A stretch of DNA of 38,597 nucleotides from Porticoccaceae bacterium UBA1989 (GCA_002335945.1 DDDD01000102.1:1-38597), one strand, 5' to 3'. Counted from the stretch's first letter, positions 16,338-25,835 are shown. A program made the numbers and translations. Notes: a model not told the origin generated them from the letters alone.

Positions 16338-19295
16338 ATGTTATTTAAAAAGAATATTCTTGCTAGTAGTGTTGCCTTAGCGCTAGTTGGAACAGCTCTT
16401 CCAGCTTACGCTCAAGATGGCGTGCTAATCGAGGAAGTAATTGTTCAAGGCGGTATCCGCGGAAGCCTTACGCGCTCCATGGACATCAAACGCGACTCAG
16501 CGGGCGTTGTCGATGCCATCTCAGCGGAAGACATGGGTAAGTTCCCAGATGCTAACCTGGCAGAATCTCTGCAGCGTATCACTGGTGTTTCCATTAGCCG
16601 TTCACGTGGTGAAGGCAGCCAGGTTACCGTGCGTGGCTTTGGCCCCGAGTACAACCTAGTGACGTTGAATGGGCGTCAGATGCCTACTCACAGCAACACT
16701 AGCCGTTCTTTTGATTTTGGTGATCTAGCCTCTGAAGGCATTGCCGGTGTCCAAGTCTACAAGACTGGCCGCGCCGACGTTCCAACAGGCGGTATAGGCT
16801 CATTAATTAACATCTCCACTACCCGACCTCTTGAGAATCCAGGCCAAACTGCCAGCTTCTCGGCAAAAATGGTTAACGACACCTCGACCAGAGAAGGCGA
16901 TGAGATTACTCCAGAATTCTCGGGTATCTATTCAAACACTTTCGCCAATGACACCATCGGTATTGCTATCACTGCGTCATCGCAGACGCGCAACAATGGC
17001 GTCAATGCAGCAGAGACTACAGGTTGGTTTACTAAAGCAGGCGACGTAAGTGGAGCCGGCGGCATCCCCGACAACGCTAATCAGGTCAATCGCTCTTTAA
17101 GCGCCGATGAATTCTATTCTATCCCTCAGCAGATCGCCTATGCGATCAATGAGTATGAGTCGAAGCGAATCAATGGCCAGCTAGTTTTACAGTGGGCTCC
17201 ATCTGACACTGTCACTGGAACACTGGACTACATTCACTCAGAACTGGACCTCGATCACACCATGAGCGACATGTCCGCCTGGTTCAGTAATTCTAACGCA
17301 TCGAGCCAAGCAAGCCTTTGGAATGATGGCGAGCAGCGCTCCCCGTTAATGTATTCCGAGACACACAATAACGCTGACTTCGCGATGGGTGTGCACCAAG
17401 ATGGCCGTAAGAATGAGAACAACTCTGTCGGCCTAAACCTCGAGTGGCAAGCATCAGATCGCCTTAGCCTCGCGCTGGACTACCATGATTCTTCAGCAGA
17501 GACCGGTGCCAACAACCCCTACGGGACCAGCTCATTGGTGACTATGGCGTCCTTTAACAAGGTTGGCTCTGCAGTTTATTACGACACCGAGCTGCCGATA
17601 CTTTCGCAAAACCTGAACTCAGGTGCTGATGGCGCTGATCGTCCACTGTACAAAAACGACATGATCATCACGGGTAGCGTGTTCGGCAACGAAGCCGCCA
17701 AAATGGACATCGAGCAGAGCAAGCTTAGCGGTAACTTCGAACTCTCTGATAGCTCCAGCATCGACTTTGGTGTGCAGCTAACTGAAGTAAGCAACCGTTT
17801 TGTCAGCAGCAATGTTCAGCTCGACAACTGGGGTGGCTTTACTCAGCCCGGCGAACTGACCGACATTCTTACTCGCTCGTCAATAGCAGGTCAGTTCGAT
17901 CAAGTTGATGGCGGAGATGACCCGCGCCTACACACTGAATACTTCACTACCTCTCTTGAAGAAATCATCGGCGTTGGTGAAGCAAGCTACACAGCACGTG
18001 GCGCGGAATACGCTGCCGTTGGTGACTGTGGTACTGGCTACTGTGCCTCTACTGATTGGACCGTAGACAAGCGCACCACTGAAGAAACTACTTCGGCCTA
18101 TGTCCAATTCAACAGTGCACTGGAATACAACGGTATGCCGGTTAATCTGCAGATGGGCCTTCGCTACGAACAAACTGACGTTACCTCAGCAGCCCTTGCT
18201 CCTACTTATGATGAAGTCTATTGGCTCGGCGGCAATGAGTTCACTATGGTTGCAGCAGTGGACGAAAATGGCGACGCACTTCAAGCCTTTGACGACTACA
18301 CTGGCGATTACTCGCTGCTTCTGCCAAGTATTGATATGGATATAGCAGTCTCTGAAGACGTGGTTGTAAGAGCCTCATACAGCCAGACAGCGACACGTCC
18401 AAGCTTCACCGACGTCCAAGGTGGCACTACGGTTGGCGGCACTTCATTCAAGAATGATGGTGGCTTTGCTAACGGTGGTAATCCAGGCCTAATACCGATT
18501 GAGTCCGACAACTACGATGTCTCTGTTGAGTGGTACTACGATGAAGGCAGCTACCTCTCGGTAGGCTACTTCAAGAAAAACGTAGCCAACTTTATCGGCT
18601 CTTCGGTTCGAAGAGGCGTGACATTGTTTGACTTGAATTTCCCGTTAGAGGGAACGCTGTTTAATCAAGCTGTTGCGGACAGTGGTTTAGATCCGCTGCA
18701 GTACAGTGACGTGGGTACCTACATCTTGGCCAACTACCCTAATGACCCAGCAATTCAAGGCGATCGTATCTACGGCGTTGACGGTGACCCACTGGTAACC
18801 TTCCAAATCACTAGCCCAGCAAACCAAGAAGATGCATCGGTTGATGGTATTGAAATCAACTTGCAGCATAACTTTGGTGAGACTGGCTTCGGTATGATTG
18901 CCAATGCTACCTTCGTTGATGCTGATGTTGCCTATAACAATATGCAGATCGACTCACAGTTTGTACTCAACGGTTTGAGTGACTCTGCTAACCTGGTTGC
19001 GTTTTACGACAAAGACGGCCTCCAGGCTCGTTTAGCCTACAACTGGCGTGATGCGTACCTCGCAGGCGTTGGTCAGGGTGCAGGTACTACTAGCAACCCA
19101 ACCAACCTTGAAGCCTACGGCCAGCTCGATATCAGTGCTAGCTATGACTACAACGACAACCTAACGATCTTCTTCGCCGGACTTAACGTCCTTGAAGAGA
19201 CTTACAATGTCTACGGTCGCGATGAGCTGCAAGTATTGCAAGCTGGTCAAACTGGCGCTCGCTACGACATCGGCGTACGTTACAGCTTTAAGTAA
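16338..19295 (+). CDS. TonB-dependent receptor, TIGR01782-like (intact)
   Basis: 985 residues. The signal peptide ends A-Y-A before Gln26, then a TonB box (I-E-E-V-I-V-Q-G) and the plug (D-A-I-S-A-E-D-M-G-K-F-P-D-A-N-L, V-T-V-R-G-F-G-P, L-V-T-L-N-G-R-Q-M-P). A long 22-strand-type barrel follows, ending G-V-R-Y-S-F-K. The plug motif and length match the Xanthomonas/Caulobacter receptor subfamily (TIGR01782) typically found beside tryptophan halogenases and glycoside hydrolases. It would import oligosaccharides or other large substrates through the outer membrane using TonB energy. GGGGG lies 9 bases before the ATG. A hairpin terminator follows, so the downstream cassette may be reached by partial read-through or have its own promoter. 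The substrate is not readable from sequence; beta-glucan is a neighbourhood guess. Confidence 0.93.
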   Translation: MLFKKNILASSVALALVGTALPAYAQDGVLIEEVIVQGGIRGSLTRSMDIKRDSAGVVDAISAEDMGKFPDANLAESLQRITGVSISRSRGEGSQVTVRGFGPEYNLVTLNGRQMPTHSNTSRSFDFGDLASEGIAGVQVYKTGRADVPTGGIGSLINISTTRPLENPGQTASFSAKMVNDTSTREGDEITPEFSGIYSNTFANDTIGIAITASSQTRNNGVNAAETTGWFTKAGDVSGAGGIPDNANQVNRSLSADEFYSIPQQIAYAINEYESKRINGQLVLQWAPSDTVTGTLDYIHSELDLDHTMSDMSAWFSNSNASSQASLWNDGEQRSPLMYSETHNNADFAMGVHQDGRKNENNSVGLNLEWQASDRLSLALDYHDSSAETGANNPYGTSSLVTMASFNKVGSAVYYDTELPILSQNLNSGADGADRPLYKNDMIITGSVFGNEAAKMDIEQSKLSGNFELSDSSSIDFGVQLTEVSNRFVSSNVQLDNWGGFTQPGELTDILTRSSIAGQFDQVDGGDDPRLHTEYFTTSLEEIIGVGEASYTARGAEYAAVGDCGTGYCASTDWTVDKRTTEETTSAYVQFNSALEYNGMPVNLQMGLRYEQTDVTSAALAPTYDEVYWLGGNEFTMVAAVDENGDALQAFDDYTGDYSLLLPSIDMDIAVSEDVVVRASYSQTATRPSFTDVQGGTTVGGTSFKNDGGFANGGNPGLIPIESDNYDVSVEWYYDEGSYLSVGYFKKNVANFIGSSVRRGVTLFDLNFPLEGTLFNQAVADSGLDPLQYSDVGTYILANYPNDPAIQGDRIYGVDGDPLVTFQITSPANQEDASVDGIEINLQHNFGETGFGMIANATFVDADVAYNNMQIDSQFVLNGLSDSANLVAFYDKDGLQARLAYNWRDAYLAGVGQGAGTTSNPTNLEAYGQLDISASYDYNDNLTIFFAGLNVLEETYNVYGRDELQVLQAGQTGARYDIGVRYSFK

Positions 19296-19332
19296 CTCGC
19301 CAGGGTGAGAAATCACCAGTCTGATGAAAACG

Positions 19333-19362
19333 GAAGCCGCTTAAAGTATTTTGAGCGGCTTC
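19333..19362 (+). terminator. Hairpin terminator after the intact TonB receptor
   Basis: GAAGCCGCT pairs with AGCGGCTTC (9 bp plus a T-G wobble) around a 10-base loop, followed by TTTCATT. The T tract is poor, so it probably attenuates rather than stops transcription into the cassette. Confidence 0.65.
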
Positions 19363-19549
19363 TTTCATTGCGCCGTATATATAGCATGTCAATATTATGG
19401 ATATGGCGCTTTTATCAGCACAACAAAGCAGATAAAGTAAGTGAACAAAGTCACTCAACCTAGCCTCTTACCCTAGCCAGAAAAGGTTGCATCGAGAGCA
19501 GTTGAAACCAGTCCATAGAATAAATAAAAATAAAAAGTAATTGAAACCT

Positions 19550-21127
19550 ATGAATCAAAAAATCAATAGAGTTATTATCGTTGGTGGCGGCACAGCTGGC
19601 TGGTTAACGGCTGGCGTGATTGCTGCAGAGCACTGTATTGGGTCCCAAAACAGCACCCAAGAGGATTCTTTTCAGTTAACCCTTGTAGAGTCTCCGGATA
19701 TAGCCACCATTGGTGTTGGCGAAGGTACCTGGCCTTCCATGCGCAGCACCCTGCAAAAGATGGGCATTGCTGAAACAGACTTTTTCCGTGAGTGCAGTGC
19801 TAGCTTTAAGCAAGGCACTTTATTTAAAGGCTGGCGCACTGGCGCAGATGATATCTACACGCACCCTTTCACCGCACCTCAGAACTACAACGAGGTTAAC
19901 TTGGCACCCCACTGGCAGACCGCACGAGAGCAGATCAACTTTGCTCAGGCAGTGTCACCACAGAGCGCCCTGTTTGCAGACAAGCTAGCTCCGAAGCAAA
20001 TCTCGACACCGGAATACGCCTTTAATGTTAACTATGGCTACCATCTGGACGCAGCAAAATTTGCCAAATTTCTGCGCAAGCACTGTGTCGAAAAGCTCGG
20101 TGTCACCCATATTAAAGCCAATGTTACCGGGATCAACTCGGCGGACAACGGCGATATAGCCTCCATAGCCACAGATTCTCACGGTAATATTGAAGGGGAT
20201 CTATTTATCGACTGCAGCGGTTCGAGAGCGCTGCTGTTAGGTGATCACTTCGGTATTCCGGTTTGCAGCAAGAGTGACATCCTATTCAATAACACCGCCC
20301 TGGCAGCGCAAATTCCCTACACCAATGAAGACGACCCGATTGAATCCTGCACTCTGTCGACGGCACAATCTGCGGGATGGATCTGGGAAATTGGCCTGCC
20401 CACAAGGCGTGGTGTCGGCCATGTGTACTCCAGCGACCACAACACTGAAGAGCGTGCCAGTGAAGAGCTACTGAGCTATATAGCTAGCACCGTTAGTGAA
20501 CAGGCAGCGGCGGCGGCAACACTCAGAAAAGTGCAATTTAGACCCGGTCATAGAGCCAAGTTTTGGCACAAGAACTGTGTCGCCATTGGTATGTCTGCTG
20601 GCTTTATCGAACCACTTGAAGCCTCTGCCCTAGTGCTAGTCGAACTCTCGGCGGCGATGATCGCCGAGCAGCTGCCCGCCAATCGCGGCGTAATGGATCT
20701 GGTTGCGAAACGCTTTAACGACAAATTTTTGTATCGCTGGGATCGTATTATTGAGTTCCTCAAGCTGCACTATGTTCTCAGTCAGCGCCGAGACACAGAG
20801 TATTGGCGCGACAACTGCGAAGCCTCGAGCATACCCGAGCAGCTAACCGATTTACTCGCCCTATGGCGCCACCAAAGCCCCTGGCATCGGGACACTAATA
20901 ATGCTGACGACATGTTCCCCTCGGCGAGCTTTCAATATGTTCTCTATGGCATGGATTTTAAGACCCTGCCCAACCAAACCCAGCGCCGCTCAGAGCGGGC
21001 TGACCAGCAGCGAGCAGGCCGCCTGTTTCAAGAAAACGCAGCGCTCACTCAGCAACTGAAAACCTCTCTGCCGACTAATCGCGACCTGATCAATAAAATT
21101 CACACCTTCGGGTTTCAAAAAATATAA
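19550..21127 (+). CDS. FAD-dependent tryptophan halogenase family protein, copy 1
   Basis: 525 residues from the ATG at 19550; a TTG nine bases upstream is in frame but not preferred. An N-terminal FAD-binding Rossmann motif (V-I-I-V-G-G-G-T-A-G-W) and a second signature G-V-G-E-G-T-W-P are present. The halogenase lysine is kept in S-A-S-F-K (Lys87), and the catalytic Glu equivalent lies in F-I-E-P-L-E (Glu357). Two signatures deviate: the W-x-W-x-I-P motif reads W-I-W-E-I-G at 277-282, and the residues after the Glu are A-S-A rather than S-T-G, where known enzymes bind halide. So it may be a halogenase with another substrate, or a flavin oxygenase. First gene of a four-gene cassette; SapC starts 53 bases downstream. 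Confidence 0.88.
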   Translation: MNQKINRVIIVGGGTAGWLTAGVIAAEHCIGSQNSTQEDSFQLTLVESPDIATIGVGEGTWPSMRSTLQKMGIAETDFFRECSASFKQGTLFKGWRTGADDIYTHPFTAPQNYNEVNLAPHWQTAREQINFAQAVSPQSALFADKLAPKQISTPEYAFNVNYGYHLDAAKFAKFLRKHCVEKLGVTHIKANVTGINSADNGDIASIATDSHGNIEGDLFIDCSGSRALLLGDHFGIPVCSKSDILFNNTALAAQIPYTNEDDPIESCTLSTAQSAGWIWEIGLPTRRGVGHVYSSDHNTEERASEELLSYIASTVSEQAAAAATLRKVQFRPGHRAKFWHKNCVAIGMSAGFIEPLEASALVLVELSAAMIAEQLPANRGVMDLVAKRFNDKFLYRWDRIIEFLKLHYVLSQRRDTEYWRDNCEASSIPEQLTDLLALWRHQSPWHRDTNNADDMFPSASFQYVLYGMDFKTLPNQTQRRSERADQQRAGRLFQENAALTQQLKTSLPTNRDLINKIHTFGFQKI

Positions 21128-21180
21128 CCACTGAGGCCCTGAATCTCTTAACCTCAGGGCAACACTATGCTGGAGAAAGC

Positions 21181-21924
21181 ATGAGCAACTACAAGATACT
21201 CAATAACGACGTCCACAAAGACCTCAGAGTGAACACCAGCAGAAGCGCCCAGTTAGGCGACAACATTATGTATACCATGACTTTTCCGATGGAATTTAGA
21301 GATATCCAGTCCTGCTATCCGATCTTCTTTTGCAAAGACCCGGAATCAGGACAGCTCTACCCAGCTGCCCTACTTGGCTTTGAACAGGATCAAAATCTGT
21401 TTCTAAGTGACAGCGGATGGGATGCGACTTATATACCGCTGATGGTTCGCCGTCACCCTTTCCTGATAGGTTTTCAAGCGGATCCCGACGGCAGTGAAGC
21501 CGCTATCAAGCCGGTTGTATCTATCGACTCAGACAACCCGCGGGTTATTCACAGTACCGGTAAAGACAGCGACGAAGGCGAAGCATTATTCAATCAAGAC
21601 GGCACACCCAGCGATTTCTTACAGACAAGCATCGGCACACTGGAGTCTATCCACCGCGGCTTAGAGCATAATAAAGGCTTTATAGCAGCACTGCTTGAAT
21701 ATGAGTTGCTCGAGTCCTTCAGCTTAGAGATAACCCTCAACGACGGTTCAAATAACCAGCTCAAGGGTTTCTATACCATTGCAGAAGAAAAGCTCCAGTC
21801 TCTGGATGGCGACACACTGGCCAAATTCAATGCACAGGGTTACCTGCAATCTATCTTTATGGCGATTGCCTCTTTCGCCCGTCTGCGTCCAATGATCGAC
21901 AAGAAAAATGCTCAGCTGGCATAG
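21181..21924 (+). CDS. SapC family protein
   Basis: 247 residues matching the SapC family throughout: M-T-F-P-M-E-F-R-D-I-Q near residue 35, Y-P-I-F-F-C-K-D, A-A-L-L-G-F-E, W-D-A-T-Y-I-P-L-M-V-R-R-H-P-F near residue 82, and F-x-x-x-G-T-P-S-D-F-L near 140. No signal peptide or membrane segment is visible, so it is probably cytoplasmic. The name derives from an S-layer locus in Campylobacter, but the family's biochemical role is unknown. In proteobacteria it often sits between tryptophan-halogenase and cupin genes near TonB receptors, as here. GGAG lies 8 bases before the ATG. Stop is TAG. Confidence 0.9.
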   Translation: MSNYKILNNDVHKDLRVNTSRSAQLGDNIMYTMTFPMEFRDIQSCYPIFFCKDPESGQLYPAALLGFEQDQNLFLSDSGWDATYIPLMVRRHPFLIGFQADPDGSEAAIKPVVSIDSDNPRVIHSTGKDSDEGEALFNQDGTPSDFLQTSIGTLESIHRGLEHNKGFIAALLEYELLESFSLEITLNDGSNNQLKGFYTIAEEKLQSLDGDTLAKFNAQGYLQSIFMAIASFARLRPMIDKKNAQLA

Positions 21925-21977
21925 CCCTGTGCTAAGGCAGCCATTAGTATACCGGCTTGCATACAAGGTGAATCACT

Positions 21978-22991
21978 GTGCTTGAGATTAAAACCAAGGT
22001 CAAAATAGTCGACGACTGTAAGGCCGATTCGATCCCCGATAAGGTTTTGCGCTCAAGCCAACCAGTGGTTCTGCGCGGTTTGATTGCTGACTGGCCTCTA
22101 GTGGCCGCGGCAAAAAGCTCCCCAGCAGAAGCGGCAGACTACCTGCTGTCATTTGATAGCGGTAAACCCTTAACCGCTATGGTTGGTGATGCGTCTATAA
22201 AAGGGCATATTTTTTACAATAGCGACATCAGTGGCTTTAACTTCGACTATCAGCGCCTGCACCTCGCAGAAGTGCTCGAGCAGCTCGCCGCGCAGAGGGA
22301 TAACAGTGCCCCGCCGACACTCTATGTTGGCTCCACCAATGTGGATCACTGGCTACCGGGATTTCGTCTACACAATGACCTCAATCTGGCTGATCACAAG
22401 CCTATCGCCAGCGTCTGGATAGGTAACCGCAGTCGTATATCGGCGCATTATGATTTCCCAACAAATATTGCCTGCTGTGCGGTTGGGCGGCGACGTTTCA
22501 CCCTATTTCCACCGGACCAACTCGAGAATCTCTATGTAGGTCCTATAGATGTTACGCCAGCTGGACAGCCTATTAGCCTGGTGGATTTCAATGATCCCGA
22601 CTACCAGCGCTTTCCTAAATTTCGCCAGGCCCTAGAGAAAGCTCAGGTGGTGGAACTGGACCCCGGCGACGCTATCTTAATTCCCAGCATGTGGTGGCAC
22701 CATGTGGAAGCCCTAGAGCCCCTCAATGTATTGGTTAATTACTGGTGGCGAGACACACCTCATTACCTCGGTGGTCCACTGAATGTTTTACAGCATGCTA
22801 TTCTCGGCTTGCGCGATCTGCCACCAGAACAGCGTGAAGTATGGAAACAGTTATTTGAGCACTATGTATTCAACCCTGACCCAGAGCATGTAGCCCATAT
22901 TCCTGAGCAGGCCCGCGGCGTGCTCAACCCCATCGACGAGGCCACGGCGAAAAAAATTCGCTCCATGTTGGCGCAAAAACTCAGTCATTAA
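21978..22991 (+). CDS. JmjC/cupin_8 family putative Fe(II)/2-oxoglutarate oxygenase
   Basis: 337 residues with a GTG start preceded by AAGGTG. The double-stranded beta-helix core has the Fe(II) triad: H-x-D in S-A-H-Y-D-F (His157, Asp159) and the distal His in I-P-S-M-W-W-H-H-V-E (His241 or 242). R-R-R-F-T-L-F-P-P at about 171-179 is typical of the FIH/JmjC branch, and the W-W-H-H pattern closely recalls human FIH. The early part has S-Q-P-V-V-L-R-G and A-D-W-P, also typical. The family hydroxylates protein side chains or small molecules. An intact triad suggests an active enzyme. Third gene of the halogenase cassette; 23 bases before halogenase 2. Annotation pipelines often call this cupin-like protein. 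Confidence 0.9.
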   Translation: MLEIKTKVKIVDDCKADSIPDKVLRSSQPVVLRGLIADWPLVAAAKSSPAEAADYLLSFDSGKPLTAMVGDASIKGHIFYNSDISGFNFDYQRLHLAEVLEQLAAQRDNSAPPTLYVGSTNVDHWLPGFRLHNDLNLADHKPIASVWIGNRSRISAHYDFPTNIACCAVGRRRFTLFPPDQLENLYVGPIDVTPAGQPISLVDFNDPDYQRFPKFRQALEKAQVVELDPGDAILIPSMWWHHVEALEPLNVLVNYWWRDTPHYLGGPLNVLQHAILGLRDLPPEQREVWKQLFEHYVFNPDPEHVAHIPEQARGVLNPIDEATAKKIRSMLAQKLSH

Positions 22992-23014
22992 AATAGATTA
23001 TTGGAGAACCCGGA

Positions 23015-24505
23015 ATGACCGTTAAGAATGTCACCAAGGTAGTGGTTGTCGGCGGTGGCACCGCAGGTTGGATGGCTGCGGCCTCACTGAGCAAGCTTAT
23101 TGGACCTAATATTGACGTCTGCGTAGTGGAGTCCGATGAAATCGGCACCGTGGGTGTTGGCGAAGCCACCATCCCCACCATGATGACTCTCCATCAGCTA
23201 CTTAAAATTGATGAACGAGAGTTTATGGCTGCCGTCCAAGGCACCTTTAAGCTAGGGATCAATTTTGAGAACTGGAATAAGATCGGGGACAGCTATATGC
23301 ACGCCTTTGGGCGCACCGGCCAGGACTGCTGGGCAGGGGGTTTTCAACACTTTTGGAGCAGAGGTAAGCAGCTCGGTATCAGTGAAGAGTACGGCCGCTA
23401 CAGCGCCTCTTACGTGGCTGCTAAGGCAGGTAAATTTGCTGCGCTGTCAGACCAAAGTCTGAGCTACGCCTTTCACATGAATGCCACCCTCTATGCCAAG
23501 TTTTTACGCAAGATGGCCGAGCAGCATGGCTGCGAACGTATTGAAGGTAAGATTACCCAGGTGGACTGCCATAGCGAGAATGGTTATATCCGCAGCGTAA
23601 CGCTGGAGTCTGGACGCACCATTGAGGGCGATCTATTTGTCGACTGCAGTGGCTTCCGCGGTCTCTTGATCGATGAGACTCTGGATACCGAATATGAAGA
23701 CTGGTCCAACTGGCTGCCCTGCGACAGTGCCGTGGCAGTGCAGACTGAATCAGTGGGTGAACCGATCCCCTACACCCGAGCCATCGCGCGTGATGCCGGT
23801 TGGCAGTGGCGTATCCCGCTGCAGTCCCGGGTCGGCAATGGCATGGTCTTTTGCAGCAAGTTTCTCTCCGATGACGAGGCCATTGAAACCCTTTTAAACA
23901 ATGTCGAGGGTGAGCCCCTGACCAAGCCGCGAATTATCAAATTCCGCACCGGTCAGCGCAAACAACATTGGAACAAAAACTGTATTGCCCTGGGTCTCGC
24001 CAGCGGCTTTGTTGAGCCCCTTGAATCCACCAGTATCCATCTTATTCAGCGCGGTATTATTCGCCTCTTACAGATGTTCCCACATGAGGGTGTAAGACAG
24101 CCTGATGTGGTTGAATTCAACCGTCAAATGAGCGACGAGTTTGTCTTTGTACGGGACTTTATTGTCATGCACTACCATCTCACTCAGCGCGACGACACAC
24201 CATTCTGGCGACACTGTCAGTCGATGCCAATTCCAGATGGGCTGCGCCACCGCCTCGATTTGTTTAAACAGACCGGCCGGGTGTTTCAGGAAGCCGGCGA
24301 TGTGTTCGCCGAAAACAACTGGGTGCAGGTGATGCTCGGTCAGGGCTTGATGCCAGAACAGTATCATCCGATTGTCGACAGCATGAGCGATGCGGAGCTT
24401 AATCACTTCCTAAAGGGCCTGACCGGTAATGTCGATCAAATGGTTAACCAGCTACCCAGTCACCAGGAGTTTATTTCAAACTACTGTTCAACCAACTCGA
24501 TGTAA
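23015..24505 (+). CDS. FAD-dependent tryptophan halogenase family protein, copy 2
   Basis: 496 residues with the standard halogenase signatures: V-V-G-G-G-T-A-G-W near residue 12, G-V-G-E-A-T-I-P near 47-54, the catalytic lysine at Lys79 in Q-G-T-F-K-L-G-I (the same number as in PrnA and RebH), canonical W-Q-W-R-I-P at 263-268, and F-V-E-P-L-E-S-T at 332-339 with Glu337 as the likely catalytic acid. These enzymes use FADH2, O2 and halide to form HOCl or HOBr held near the lysine. Residue 340 is Ser, where PrnA has Gly in its halide site. A partner flavin reductase is not encoded in the window. GGAG lies upstream of the ATG. Last gene of the cassette, followed by a strong terminator. Confidence 0.9.
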   Translation: MTVKNVTKVVVVGGGTAGWMAAASLSKLIGPNIDVCVVESDEIGTVGVGEATIPTMMTLHQLLKIDEREFMAAVQGTFKLGINFENWNKIGDSYMHAFGRTGQDCWAGGFQHFWSRGKQLGISEEYGRYSASYVAAKAGKFAALSDQSLSYAFHMNATLYAKFLRKMAEQHGCERIEGKITQVDCHSENGYIRSVTLESGRTIEGDLFVDCSGFRGLLIDETLDTEYEDWSNWLPCDSAVAVQTESVGEPIPYTRAIARDAGWQWRIPLQSRVGNGMVFCSKFLSDDEAIETLLNNVEGEPLTKPRIIKFRTGQRKQHWNKNCIALGLASGFVEPLESTSIHLIQRGIIRLLQMFPHEGVRQPDVVEFNRQMSDEFVFVRDFIVMHYHLTQRDDTPFWRHCQSMPIPDGLRHRLDLFKQTGRVFQEAGDVFAENNWVQVMLGQGLMPEQYHPIVDSMSDAELNHFLKGLTGNVDQMVNQLPSHQEFISNYCSTNSM

Positions 24506-24578
24506 TTGCACTGCATAGCTTGCTTGCGATCGGCGCTAACTAAGTCCGGAGTGGTAGCTCGCAACAATCTATCAGACG

Positions 24579-24611
24579 AAAAAAAACCGCGCCATAAAGC
24601 GCGGTTTTTTT
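24579..24611. terminator. Strong bidirectional terminator between cassette and lipoprotein 2
   Basis: A7-CCGCGC pairs with GCGCGG-T7 around a 6-base loop. It ends both the halogenase cassette (plus) and the convergent lipoprotein gene (minus). Confidence 0.9.
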
Positions 24612-24659
24612 ACATCGAGAACAATGCCAAATATACTAGGTCATCACCAATTAGGACGT

Positions 24660-25835
24660 CTAGTTTGCCGTTACTTTTACAGTATTTATAGCAACACCGA
24701 TATCACGATCTGCTAAGTACATCAAAAGTGACTTATACGTCTGCCCCGCAGCCTGAGCAGGGAAATCAACTGAATAAGCTGCTTCATCTGTTCCAGAGAC
24801 TGTCACTGGGGTAGTTGTAAAGTTCGGCGTTGTATCCGGGTACACATCATTTTCGAAGGTGAACTTCACATCGGTCTCGCCGTCAGCAGTCGCTGCAGCT
24901 CTAAAGGTCACAGTTCCACCATTAGCAAAACTAAGCGGATACAAAGCGCTATTGGTATTGGCAAAACCGCCCCATTCCTCTGAACCTGTCTGCCAAGTGT
25001 AAACACCCTCTAAGACAGTCGTATTGCCCATTGCCCCAAAGGAAGCAAGAGTATTCGGCGTTACCTTAACGTCTTTGATAGCAACACCGATATCACGATC
25101 TGCAAGGTACATTAAGAGTGACTTAAATGTCTGATCCGCAGCCTGAGCCGGAAAATCAACTGTATAGACCGTTTCATCTGTTCCAGAAACTGTCACTGGG
25201 ATAGTTGTAAAGTTCGGCACTGTATCTGGGTAGGCATCATTTTCGAAGGTGAACCGGACACTGGTCTCGCCGTCAGCAGTCGCTGCAGCTTTAAAGCTAA
25301 TAGACCCACCGTTAGCAAAACTAAACGGATACACAGCGCTATTGGTATTGGCAAAACCGCCCCATTCCTCTGAACCTGTCTGCCAAGTGTAAACACCATC
25401 AAGTACAGTCGTGTTGCCCATTGCGCCAAAGTTAGCAAGCGTATTCGGTGTTACCGCAACGTCTTTGATGACAACACCAACATCACGATCTGCCAAGTAC
25501 ATCAAAAATGACTTAAACGTCTGATCAGCGGCCTGAGCAGAGAAATCAACTGAATAGACCTTTTCCTCTGTTCCAGACACTGTAACCGGCGTAGTTGTAA
25601 AGTTCGGTACTGTATCCGGGTAGGCATCATTTTCGAAGGTAAAGCGGACACTGGTTTCGCCATCAGAAGTAGCTGCAGCGGTAAAGGTGATGGTTCCACC
25701 ACTGGCAAAACTAAATGGGTACAGCGACGTATTAGTATTGGCAAAACCACCCCATTCCTCAGCGCCTGTCGGCCAAGTGTAGAGATCATCAACAACAGTG
25801 GTGTTACCCATTGCGCCAAAAGCAGCAAGTCCAGC
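24660..25835 (-). repeat. Three near-identical 390-bp tandem repeats
   Basis: Boundaries fall at about 25055 and 25445, a 390-bp (130-codon) period. The three copies share long identical DNA stretches; the fourth, upstream copy (about 25836-26231) is clearly diverged. This implies recent internal expansion. Confidence 0.85.

Noticed and set aside
21181..21924. S-layer protein reading of SapC
   Set aside because: No signal peptide or surface features; the name is historical and the context is enzymatic.
24506..24691. 61-residue ORF directly after halogenase 2
   Set aside because: It reads through the strong terminator hairpin and into the end of the convergent lipoprotein gene; chance ORF.
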